A stretch of DNA of 5,366 nucleotides from positions 1 to 5,366 of the forward strand of contig CACXBN010000295.1 in assembly GCA_902765885.1 (NCBI GenBank), read 5' to 3'. Below, piece after piece: positions 1 to 5,260 of this stretch. Position numbers and translations under genes: made by a program. Position 1 is the stretch's first letter. Each line of letters begins with the position of its first letter. Under the pieces are notes generated by a model. The model was not told the DNA's origin. It was given only the letters and a program-made list of their open reading frames with translations, and did no database searches. This DNA comes from an uncultured Ruminococcus sp. (GTDB lineage Bacteria; Bacillota; Clostridia; Oscillospirales; CAG-272).

Positions 1-59
1 CCGGTTGTATTCTCATCAAAAAAACACGGAAAATTCGGAAAATAATTATTAAAAAACTA

Positions 60-88
60 TTGCTTTATTGTGAAAATGATGATACAAT
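60..88 (+). promoter_or_regulatory. rpsT promoter
   Basis: A sigma-A-type promoter is visible: -35 TTGCTT at 60-65, a 17-base spacer and -10 TACAAT at 83-88. Transcription would start near 95. The AT-rich stretch at 31-59, with several A-runs, lies where an UP element would sit. The optimal spacing and the position about 90 bases before rpsT make this the likely start of a single-gene transcript. Confidence 0.7.
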
Positions 89-94
89 TCAACG

Positions 95-178
95 ATGTAT
101 GGGATTAGCAACCGCACCCTCTCAGGCGGAAACCAGTCCCGAAGGCAGGATGCCTATTTTTGCTGAAAGGATTACGAA
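95..178 (+). promoter_or_regulatory. Structured 5' leader of rpsT, possible S20 autoregulatory element
   Basis: The predicted 84-base untranslated leader can fold. GGGATT (101-106) pairs with AGTCCC (135-140) with one G-U pair, enclosing CCGC (112-115) paired with GCGG (126-129). A second small hairpin, GGCA (144-147) with TGCC (151-154), is followed at once by TATTTTT (155-161), which resembles a weak terminator. The Shine-Dalgarno AAAGGA (166-171) follows, 7 bases before the ATG. Ribosomal protein genes are commonly controlled by their product binding the leader. Whether that holds here is inference; the stems are seen, but covariation has not been checked. Confidence 0.45.
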
Positions 179-442
179 ATGCCAAACATTAAATCTGCTA
201 AAAAGCGCGTTAAAGTCATTTCTACTAAGACTCTTCAGAATAAGATGTTCAAGAGCAACCTGAAAACTACTGTTAAGAAGTTTTATGCTGCAGTTGAATC
301 CGGAAACAAGGATGAAGCCAAAGCCGCATATACCGTAGCAGTTAAGAGAATAGACCAGGCAGCTGCAAGAAATATTATTCACAAGAACAGCGCTGCTCAT
401 AAAAAGAGCCAGTTCACAAAACTTCTCAACGCTATGGCGTGA
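179..442 (+). CDS. rpsT: 30S ribosomal protein S20 (bS20)
   Basis: Encodes an 87-residue lysine-rich helical protein of the small ribosomal subunit that binds 16S rRNA early in assembly. The length is normal for bS20. The N-terminus MPNIKSAKKRVK and the C-terminal stretch NIIHKNSAAHKKSQF are characteristic of the family, with the helical middle rich in Lys and Ala. The ATG is fixed by AAAGGA (166-171) at 7 bases. The gene has its own promoter and leader upstream and a strong terminator 36 bases downstream, so it is probably monocistronic. It converges on the mreB-like gene. Nothing in the coding sequence looks abnormal, and identification is secure. Confidence 0.97.
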   Translation: MPNIKSAKKRVKVISTKTLQNKMFKSNLKTTVKKFYAAVESGNKDEAKAAYTVAVKRIDQAAARNIIHKNSAAHKKSQFTKLLNAMA

Positions 443-477
443 GTTGTACGGACAAAATTTACATAATATAAATACAC

Positions 478-515
478 AAAAAAATCCGAATCATTTGCTC
501 CGATTCGGATTTTTT
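478..515. terminator. Bidirectional intrinsic terminator between rpsT and the mreB-like gene
   Basis: A 12-bp perfect stem pairs 481-492 with 502-513 around a 9-base loop (493-501), and A-T pairs extend it outward to 479-515. The + strand ends in T6 (510-515), serving rpsT. On the - strand the A-run 478-484 becomes a seven-base U-tract, serving the convergent mreB-like gene, whose stop codon lies only 18 bases beyond the + end. One hairpin thus terminates both transcripts. Confidence 0.92.
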
Positions 516-532
516 CATATTCACATGATTGT

Positions 533-1579
533 TTAATCATAATATCTCGAGGTTATGGTGTTGCGCATTGATGTGATGTTTTCGAGACTTTTCCCGGTGC
601 CTATTGCGACACAAGATATCGGATTTTTCGCAATTCTGACTTTTATTCCGGTTTCTTCGGCTATACGAGAACTGAGTCCGTGAAGCAAACTTCCGCCTCC
701 TGTCATGACTATGCCGTTTCTTAGAATATCATCGATCAGTTCCGGAGGAGTTCGCTCTATAACGGAGCAGACTGCCTCGATTATGGCGTTAACAGGTCCT
801 TCCAGTGCTCTCGACGTGTCTGAAGATGATATCTCGACCATTTTCGGAAGCCCCGTGATGAGACATCTTCCTTTTTCCTGAAGTACAGGATTTGTGTTGC
901 TGTAGGAGAGTTTTCCCGTATTGCGTATGTATGTTTCGCTTGGAGCTGCCTGACCGATCCTTATTTTGATCCTTTCGGCAGTATTTTCTCCTATAAGCAC
1001 ATTCTGCATCTTTTTGACATATCTGATGATGGCATCGTCAAATCTGTTTCCGGCGATCTTTATAGATTCTGAGACGACCACTCCGCCGAGCGACAGGACC
1101 GCGATGTCTGTGGTTCCTCCGCCGATGTCGACCACCATGCTTCCATTGGGACCGGATATGTTGATTCCGGCTCCTATAGCCGCAGCAACTGGCTCTTCGA
1201 TAAGATAAGTCCTTTTTGCGCCTGCATTGATGCCTGCGTCAATGACGGCTCTTTCTTCAACTTCATTTATTCCTGAAGGGACACATATAATGACACGCGG
1301 TTTGAAAAGCATAGTTCCGCATGCTTTCTTTATGAAATACTGGATCATTCTCAGAGTGATCTCATACTGGCTGATTACGCCGTCCCTGAGAGGTCTGACC
1401 GCAATGATGTTGCCGGGTGTCCTGCCGAGCATAATCTGGGCTTCGCTTCCGACTTTGAGTATTCTGTTGGTGTTTTTGTCAATGGCGACAACTGACGGTT
1501 CTCTGAGAACTATGCCCTTGTCCTTGACATAAACAAGTACGGAGGAAGTTCCGAGATCTATGCCTATATCTTTGCTCAT
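533..1579 (-). CDS. mreB: MreB/Mbl-family bacterial actin (rod-shape determination)
   Basis: Encodes a 348-residue actin-fold ATPase expected to form membrane-bound filaments guiding peptidoglycan synthesis. Visible motifs are phosphate-1 DIGIDLGTSS (4-13), LREPSVVAID (25-34), CVPSGINEVEERAV (99-112), LIEEPVAAAIGAG with the catalytic Glu (126-138), phosphate-2 DIGGGTTD (151-158), the GLPK segment (243-246) and adenosine-loop MTGGGSLLHGL (292-302). The start is ATG 1579 because AAAGGAG (1588-1594) lies 8 bases before it; an in-frame ATG at 1597 overlaps that site and is rejected. Compared with E. coli MreB, about 13 extra residues occur around 213-236 (IGQAAP to EKGR). No mreC or mreD lies beside it, so it may be a stand-alone paralogue (Mbl or MreBH type); family is certain, paralogue is not. 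Confidence 0.9.
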   Translation of the reverse strand: MSKDIGIDLGTSSVLVYVKDKGIVLREPSVVAIDKNTNRILKVGSEAQIMLGRTPGNIIAVRPLRDGVISQYEITLRMIQYFIKKACGTMLFKPRVIICVPSGINEVEERAVIDAGINAGAKRTYLIEEPVAAAIGAGINISGPNGSMVVDIGGGTTDIAVLSLGGVVVSESIKIAGNRFDDAIIRYVKKMQNVLIGENTAERIKIRIGQAAPSETYIRNTGKLSYSNTNPVLQEKGRCLITGLPKMVEISSSDTSRALEGPVNAIIEAVCSVIERTPPELIDDILRNGIVMTGGGSLLHGLSSRIAEETGIKVRIAKNPISCVAIGTGKSLENITSMRNTITSRYYD

Positions 1580-1587
1580 GCAGTCCA

Positions 1588-1594
1588 CTCCTTT
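1588..1594 (-). promoter_or_regulatory. Shine-Dalgarno deciding the mreB-like start
   Basis: AAAGGAG on the - strand lies 8 bases before ATG 1579. The alternative in-frame ATG at 1597 is part of the sequence leading into this site (ATGAAAGGAG) and has no site of its own, so the shorter protein is preferred. Confidence 0.85.
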
Positions 1595-1611
1595 CATTTC
1601 GGGTAAATTTT

Positions 1612-1640
1612 ATTATACATCAATTTGAGTTTTTTTGCAA
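1612..1640 (-). promoter_or_regulatory. Promoter of the mreB-like gene
   Basis: On the - strand, -35 TTGCAA (1640-1635), a 17-base spacer and a perfect -10 TATAAT (1617-1612) predict a start near 1605 and a leader of about 26 bases containing only the Shine-Dalgarno. An 8-base palindrome, TGTGCACA (1641-1648), directly abuts the -35 box. Confidence 0.8.
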
Positions 1641-1741
1641 TGTGCACAAACGGTGTAAAAACGAGTGTTTATATTTTTTTTACATCGAAATTATAATAAG
1701 CAGTTTTGGCATATCGGGAACTGAAATTGGTATTAAAAGAA

Positions 1742-1754
1742 GTGCAAATTGCAC
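1742..1754. repeat. 13-base inverted repeat upstream of the mreB promoter
   Basis: GTGCAA and TTGCAC are perfect inverted 6-base arms around a single central A. The element lies about 100 bases upstream of the mreB -35 box, and shares the GTGCA core with TGTGCACA at 1641-1648. It could be an operator half of a two-site arrangement. No regulator can be named. Confidence 0.4.
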
Positions 1755-1869
1755 AGAAAGCTGTGAATTTTACCATGTGACCGGGTATGTCATGATTTTT
1801 CTGCCATTCGAATGAAGCTCGCAGTCTTTCTTAAAAACACGAAGGTGAGGAAACACATTTGTGTGACTC

Positions 1870-1908
1870 CACAACAAAACATGAGCGGAGTTCTGAAAAC
1901 CCCGCCCA
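1870..1908 (-). terminator. Probable intrinsic terminator of mtaB
   Basis: On the - strand, 27 bases after the mtaB stop, a 9-bp GC-rich stem with two G-U pairs (1908-1900 with 1890-1882) closes a 9-base loop. It is followed by TGTTTTGTTGT. The stem is convincing, but the U-tract is interrupted by G, so termination may be partial. Confidence 0.6.
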
Positions 1909-1934
1909 GTTTATGATTGCCTGGATACGGCCTG

Positions 1935-3278
1935 TTACGGCATCTTGTGTCTTCCGTAGACATATTTTTCATCATAATGCGTGAGAACTGTGGGAACTAT
2001 GTCGCCGACTTTTGGCCTTTCACCCGCGTTCTCCGCGATCACTTCCGCAAAATGTTCACTGTGTCCTTTATATGATTTCGCGTCCGCTTTTTCCACAAGC
2101 ACGAACACCGGGCTCTCAGTGTGGGATTTGACATAATCATCGAGTATTTTTTCCTTTGACGCAAGTCCCAGCTCAGAAAGCCTCTTCAGGCGTTCTTTTT
2201 TTATTTGTGCGGGAATCTGGTCTTTCATTTCTGCAGCAGGTGTGCCGATGCGTTTTGAGTACGGAAAAATATGCAAATGAAGGAACTGTATCTGTTCACA
2301 TATCGACAACGTATCATCAAAATCTTCGTCGGTTTCCCCGGGATATCCTACAATGATATCTGCGGAAAAAGTCGCGTCGGGAATGTTCTTCTTTATCCTT
2401 TCAAAGGATTTCAGAGCCATGTCTCTGTTGTATTTTCTCTTCATGGAAGCAAGAATACGCGAAGAACCGCTTTGAAGAGAAATGTGAAAATGAGGGAGCA
2501 GCTTTTCCGCTTTGGCAACGGTTTCGGTGAAATAATCCGTGAACACGGACGGATCTAGAGAGGCTATGCCGATCCTTTTAACCGATTCGATTTTGTTGAT
2601 CTCGGTGATAAGATCGGCGAGGTGATATCCGTATGGTCTCCGATTTTGAAAATCAAGCCCGTATGACGCCGTTTCAATTCCCGTGAGAATGATCTCCGCA
2701 TTGCCTTTCGTTGACAATATCTCTGCTTCCTTCAGCACTGTTTCCGGAGATTTTGATCTAACCGGTCCGCGGGCTGTGTGAATCAGACAGTATGAGCAGC
2801 TGTTGTTGCACCCGTCCTCTATTTTGATGTAAGATCTGGTCCTCATCGGAGTTTCCAGAATCGATTCGACAGCTGAGGTATTGTCAGGTTTACCGATATC
2901 GACCTTGGGCTCATTGATCCCCGCAAGTATATTCATCACGGTATCTGCCAGACCGGCTTTTCCGCTGTTTCCGCGAAAATAGGTCACACTGCTGTTTTTT
3001 GACTCTTCATCGCCTGATATCTGGGCATAGCAGCCTGTGACTACCACATGATCGGCAAACAGGAGCGCGCGGTGGATCATCTGGCGTGACTTTTTGTCGC
3101 TTTCGGATGTTACCGTGCATGTGTTTATAACGGCAATGTCGCACTTCTCGCCGAACGGCACTATTTTTATGTTGTTTTCTTTAAGTTTTGAGGCAACAGA
3201 ATCGGATTCATACTGATTTACTCTGCATCCGAGCGTCATTATCGAAACCGCCTTCTGTGTCATGTGATTTTGCAGCAT
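1935..3278 (-). CDS. mtaB: tRNA (t6A37) methylthiotransferase MtaB
   Basis: Encodes a 447-residue radical SAM enzyme that converts t6A37 to ms2t6A37 in tRNAs reading ANN codons, stabilising codon pairing. The N-terminal methylthiotransferase domain shows three cluster cysteines: C18 (TLGCRVN), C54 (NTCTVT) and C83 (VTGCYAQ). The radical SAM motif CNNSCSYC gives C157, C161 and C164 in CX3CX2C spacing. TGIE (about 199-202), the SLQSGS segment and IVGYPGETDEDF follow, and a TRAM-type RNA-binding domain covers the last 65 or so residues. LGCRVNQYES favours MtaB over MiaB or RimO. The start at ATG 3278 is chosen because GGAG (3286-3289) precedes it by 7 bases; the ATG five codons in has no such site. 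It follows the RT stop by 20 bases, so the two genes are probably co-transcribed. Confidence 0.94.
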   Translation of the reverse strand: MLQNHMTQKAVSIMTLGCRVNQYESDSVASKLKENNIKIVPFGEKCDIAVINTCTVTSESDKKSRQMIHRALLFADHVVVTGCYAQISGDEESKNSSVTYFRGNSGKAGLADTVMNILAGINEPKVDIGKPDNTSAVESILETPMRTRSYIKIEDGCNNSCSYCLIHTARGPVRSKSPETVLKEAEILSTKGNAEIILTGIETASYGLDFQNRRPYGYHLADLITEINKIESVKRIGIASLDPSVFTDYFTETVAKAEKLLPHFHISLQSGSSRILASMKRKYNRDMALKSFERIKKNIPDATFSADIIVGYPGETDEDFDDTLSICEQIQFLHLHIFPYSKRIGTPAAEMKDQIPAQIKKERLKRLSELGLASKEKILDDYVKSHTESPVFVLVEKADAKSYKGHSEHFAEVIAENAGERPKVGDIVPTVLTHYDEKYVYGRHKMP

Positions 3279-3285
3279 GGCTGTT

Positions 3286-3289
3286 CTCC
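3286..3289 (-). promoter_or_regulatory. Shine-Dalgarno deciding the mtaB start
   Basis: GGAG on the - strand is 7 bases before ATG 3278 and lies within the 20-base gap after the RT stop codon. The in-frame ATG at 3263 is preceded by GCTGCAAAATCAC, with no ribosome binding site. Confidence 0.75.
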
Positions 3290-3298
3290 GGAAATATA

Positions 3299-4543
3299 TT
3301 ATTGAGTCATTATTGGTCGGAAAGGTTCTTTCCCGATGATCTTTTTGCTTTTGTAGTACTCATTGACCAGAGAGCGGAATCCGAGCCTTTTCAGATCCGA
3401 GTACTTTACGGAATATCTGCCCTTTGTGTGCCTTCCGTATATCAGATATCTGATGCAGTCCTGGGCATAAATGTCTATGATATGCAGGCTTTCCGTTGTA
3501 TTGATGAGCGGGAAGAACCACAGGCTCCAGGAGAGCTCATTGTCGTCGGGACTCTCGAAAAGCTTGCGGTTGAAAATCCGAATAAAAGCCTTTGCGGCTT
3601 TTTCACCGTCAATATCGTTCCTTTTTTTCCATCTTGAAAGCGCATCTCTTTTTCTTCGCATTTTTCCCTTCAATTTTTCAAGTGTCACGGGTGCTATGTC
3701 GATCTTTTTACCGTCAACCGAAAAACCCAGAAATGTGAAACTTTCACCGGGATTCGAATAATACTCTTTTTTACGGTTGATTTCAAGATTCATCAGGGAA
3801 AAAGTCGTTTTTATCTTGTTTACATGATTCAAAAGTTCTTCTTTTGATCCGGCGAAGACAATGATGTCATCTGAATATCTTGCATAAAGTATATTATCAT
3901 CTTCAAATTCGTGATCCAAAGACGAAAGGTATATGTTTGCGTAGAAAGATGAAAGAGGAGTGCCGGCCATTATACCCTTTTTTTCGGAGATTATCCTGCC
4001 GCGTTCGATCACTTTGGGTTCAATCAGCAGTTTTTTCAGAAACGAAAACAGCCGGTCGTCTTCACCGTGCTTTTTGATTGTCTCTGAAAGTACAGGTAAA
4101 AGAAGTGAAATGTCTGCCGAATTAAAATAGTCGTGAATGTCTGCTTTGTAGGAATACATTTCAGAAATACTTTCATGCCTTGTAAGACTTCTCACGGCGT
4201 CTTTGGCGGTTACCTTTGGCCTGAACGAATACAGATTGCCTGACAGTTCACAGTCATATTTGCGAAGAAGAAGGTATGTAAGCAGTTTCAGCACCATGTT
4301 TTCGTTATCCGGATAAGTATACACAGTCCTTTTCTTGTCAGTTCCTGTTTTGCTTATGACTGACTTTACGGGCAGAGGAAATTTTCCTCCGGATGCTATG
4401 AGTTCACATACGGGAAGATAACGCTTCTCGGCTATAAAAGATGAAAGCTCTTTGACGGTTTTCGAAGAGCTTGCCAGGGAAGCTTTGTAACTGTAGAATT
4501 TCTGCCACACTTCTTTGTCGGACAGTAAATCGAGGAGAGACAT
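3299..4543 (-). CDS. Reverse transcriptase (RNA-directed DNA polymerase) of unassigned class
   Basis: Encodes 414 residues with a complete RT palm and fingers. RTVYTYPDNENMVLKLL (72-88) and SFRPKVTAKDAV (107-118) match RT1 and RT2. KADIHDYF (133-140) carries the first catalytic Asp, D135. GIMAGTPLSSFYANIYL (190-206) stands where QGSPLSP is usual. YSDD (223-226) gives D225 and D226, followed by FTFLGF (269-274). The remaining 115 or so residues are basic, then helical, with INTTESL (347-353) and GFRSLVNEYY (388-397). No HNH or GIY-YIG endonuclease domain is recognised. It lacks an evident retron VTG motif, and the motif after G190 is not the SQ form of diversity-generating retroelements. It is closest in appearance to group-II-like or unknown-group RTs. 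ATG 4543 is chosen from GAGGTG (4550-4555), 6 bases upstream; the frame also stays open through the upstream RNA to a GTG at 4696. The catalytic residues are intact, so it should be active. The structured region 4561-4720 lies directly upstream. Confidence 0.9.
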   Translation of the reverse strand: MSLLDLLSDKEVWQKFYSYKASLASSSKTVKELSSFIAEKRYLPVCELIASGGKFPLPVKSVISKTGTDKKRTVYTYPDNENMVLKLLTYLLLRKYDCELSGNLYSFRPKVTAKDAVRSLTRHESISEMYSYKADIHDYFNSADISLLLPVLSETIKKHGEDDRLFSFLKKLLIEPKVIERGRIISEKKGIMAGTPLSSFYANIYLSSLDHEFEDDNILYARYSDDIIVFAGSKEELLNHVNKIKTTFSLMNLEINRKKEYYSNPGESFTFLGFSVDGKKIDIAPVTLEKLKGKMRRKRDALSRWKKRNDIDGEKAAKAFIRIFNRKLFESPDDNELSWSLWFFPLINTTESLHIIDIYAQDCIRYLIYGRHTKGRYSVKYSDLKRLGFRSLVNEYYKSKKIIGKEPFRPIMTQ

Positions 4544-4549
4544 ATGATT

Positions 4550-4555
4550 CACCTC
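4550..4555 (-). promoter_or_regulatory. Shine-Dalgarno deciding the RT start
   Basis: GAGGTG on the - strand stands 6 bases before ATG 4543. It follows closely on the U-rich end of the structured element. It argues against a 51-residue N-terminal extension from GTG 4696, which would have no ribosome binding site and would read through the whole stem-loop. Confidence 0.8.
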
Positions 4556-4560
4556 AGGAA

Positions 4561-4720
4561 AACAAAAAAGAGCAGAAAGAGAAGATGTTAAATCCCGTAA
4601 AATTACGGGATGTACCAGACCGTACACGAAACAGCTGCCTGCGAAGCATTTTCGTGATCTCGTGCCGGGTCCGCCGCAGGCGCAGGCATGGAGCACTGCA
4701 TTCTCTTTCTGCTATTTTTC
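4561..4720 (-). ncRNA. Putative structured RNA upstream of the reverse transcriptase
   Basis: A perfect 13-bp inverted repeat (4713-4701 with 4583-4571) is continued by five A-T pairs (4719-4715 with 4569-4565) after one mismatch (4714/4570). It closes a 117-base core. Inside are an 8-bp hairpin with a 4-base loop (4611-4604 with 4599-4592), a short TGTAC/GTACA hairpin (4626-4622 with 4615-4611, sharing base 4611) and a 7-bp hairpin (4656-4650 with 4631-4625). The 18-base loop of the last contains an 8-base run (4643-4636) complementary to 4688-4681, a possible pseudoknot. The element ends in U6, 14 bases before the RT ribosome binding site. TTGGCA at 4749-4744 could be a -35 box, but the -10 is poor. 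It begins 20 bases after the preceding gene, so it may be processed from a longer transcript. By layout it resembles retron or defence RT RNAs. A leader attenuator for the RT is the main alternative. Confidence 0.55.
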
Positions 4721-4732
4721 TTAATTAAATGT

Positions 4733-4746
4733 TATCTGCTATCTGC
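4733..4746. repeat. Tandem 7-base repeat at the end of the unknown gene
   Basis: TATCTGC occurs twice in tandem (4733-4739 and 4740-4746). The stop codon of the 173-residue gene (TAG on the - strand, 4741-4739) lies across the junction. It may mark small replication slippage at the boundary with the RNA element; no larger target-site duplication was seen. Confidence 0.5.
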
Positions 4747-5260
4747 CAAGTGCAGCGGTTATGCGTCCGGACACATATGAACGCGTGTTCCACCATCCGT
4801 GATGGTCATAATAGAAACGGAGATATGGTGTTCCGCTGCGTCTGCAGTCGTTTCTCAGTTTTTTCGCGCTGCATTTTTCGCTCATGACTTCTACGACAAG
4901 TACTCTCTCCATGCCGGCATAGAATACATAAATCACGCGTCTGCTTCCGCCTGGCACTGACTTTTCATACCTGAGGTCAGGACAGCATGAACTGAAAACG
5001 CTTTCAAAATATTCGGAAAATGATCCGCCGTAGTTGAACTGGTTTTCCTCAGCGGGCATTCTGCTGCCGTATGAGACACCTGACGGACTGTCGTCATAAG
5101 ATTCAGCCCAGTCCTGCGGAGCGGGTGATTCTGGAATATTCTGTTCGGGAGTTTTTTGGGCAGTATTGTCCGATGTTCCGTTAAGAATATTACTGAGTAT
5201 GCTTTTGGCTGCTTTTTCCACAGCTTTGTCGCCGCCAAACAGTTTTGATAAAAATCCCAT
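4739..5260 (-). CDS. Hypothetical protein with amphipathic N-terminus and compact C-terminal domain
   Basis: A 173-residue protein whose family I do not recognise. Residues 1-27 (MGFLSKLFGGDKAVEKAAKS and following) would form an amphipathic helix; there is no signal peptide or membrane segment. Residues 28-80 are a Ser/Pro/Glu/Asp/Gln/Asn-rich, probably disordered linker. Residues 81-173 look like a small alpha/beta domain: YFESVFSSCCPDL, then strands RRVIYVFYAG and ERVLVVEVMS, a basic helix AKKLRNDCRRSG, then PYLRFYYDHHGWWNTRSYV. The conserved-looking HHGWWNTRSY end and the central beta-Glu-beta pattern recall nuclease-like folds, but no complete PD-(D/E)XK motif can be drawn. The ATG is supported by AAGGA about 10 bases upstream. 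It ends 20 bases before the structured RNA, and could supply its transcript. Partnership with the RT is only positional. Confidence 0.8.
   Translation of the reverse strand: MGFLSKLFGGDKAVEKAAKSILSNILNGTSDNTAQKTPEQNIPESPAPQDWAESYDDSPSGVSYGSRMPAEENQFNYGGSFSEYFESVFSSCCPDLRYEKSVPGGSRRVIYVFYAGMERVLVVEVMSEKCSAKKLRNDCRRSGTPYLRFYYDHHGWWNTRSYVSGRITAALGR

Larger units (their letters stand above)
1580..1934. other. 355-bp intergenic region between mtaB and the mreB-like gene
   Basis: From right to left on the - strand this region holds the likely mtaB terminator (1870-1908), about 100 bases without recognisable content (1770-1870), a small hairpin CACAG/CTGTG (1752-1765), an inverted repeat GTGCAA-A-TTGCAC (1742-1754), the palindrome TGTGCACA (1641-1648), and the mreB promoter and ribosome binding site. 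A 61-codon open frame that begins inside mtaB and crosses the terminator (1790-1975) is judged spurious. No RNA gene was recognised. Confidence 0.7.

Noticed and set aside
1..52. Open ends in two + frames (stops at 43-45 and 50-52) could be the C-terminus of an upstream gene.
   Set aside because: Only 14-16 codons are visible and both frames are equally open. The end PVVFSSKKHGKFGK is plausible as a protein tail but cannot be assigned.
120..146. CTCTCAGGC and CCGAAGG in the rpsT leader resemble pieces of a glycine riboswitch.
   Set aside because: The pieces are in the wrong order, the GGAGAG partner strand is missing, and only about 80 bases of leader exist, too little for the aptamer as known. 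Context also does not fit glycine metabolism.
1690..1697. TATAAT-like hexamers on both strands at ATTATAAT.
   Set aside because: No acceptable -35 box at 16-18 bases on either strand; the promoter at 1612-1640 is far better.
1790..1975. A 61-codon - strand open frame starting within mtaB.
   Set aside because: It overlaps the mtaB end and the probable terminator, and its composition is unlike a conserved protein.
3299..4543. Diversity-generating retroelement or group II intron.
   Set aside because: No SQ motif after the conserved Gly, no template/variable repeat pair seen in the window, and no intron domain V-like hairpin or HNH domain recognised.
4544..4696. N-terminal extension of the RT from GTG 4696.
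   Set aside because: No ribosome binding site at the GTG, Cys-rich unnatural composition, and a good GAGGTG site before ATG 4543. Kept as a finding only for checking.
3299..4720. Canonical retron.
   Set aside because: RNA position and complementary ends fit, but the RT has YSDD with FTFLGF where a retron VTG would be expected, and no msd-like long hairpin dominates the core.
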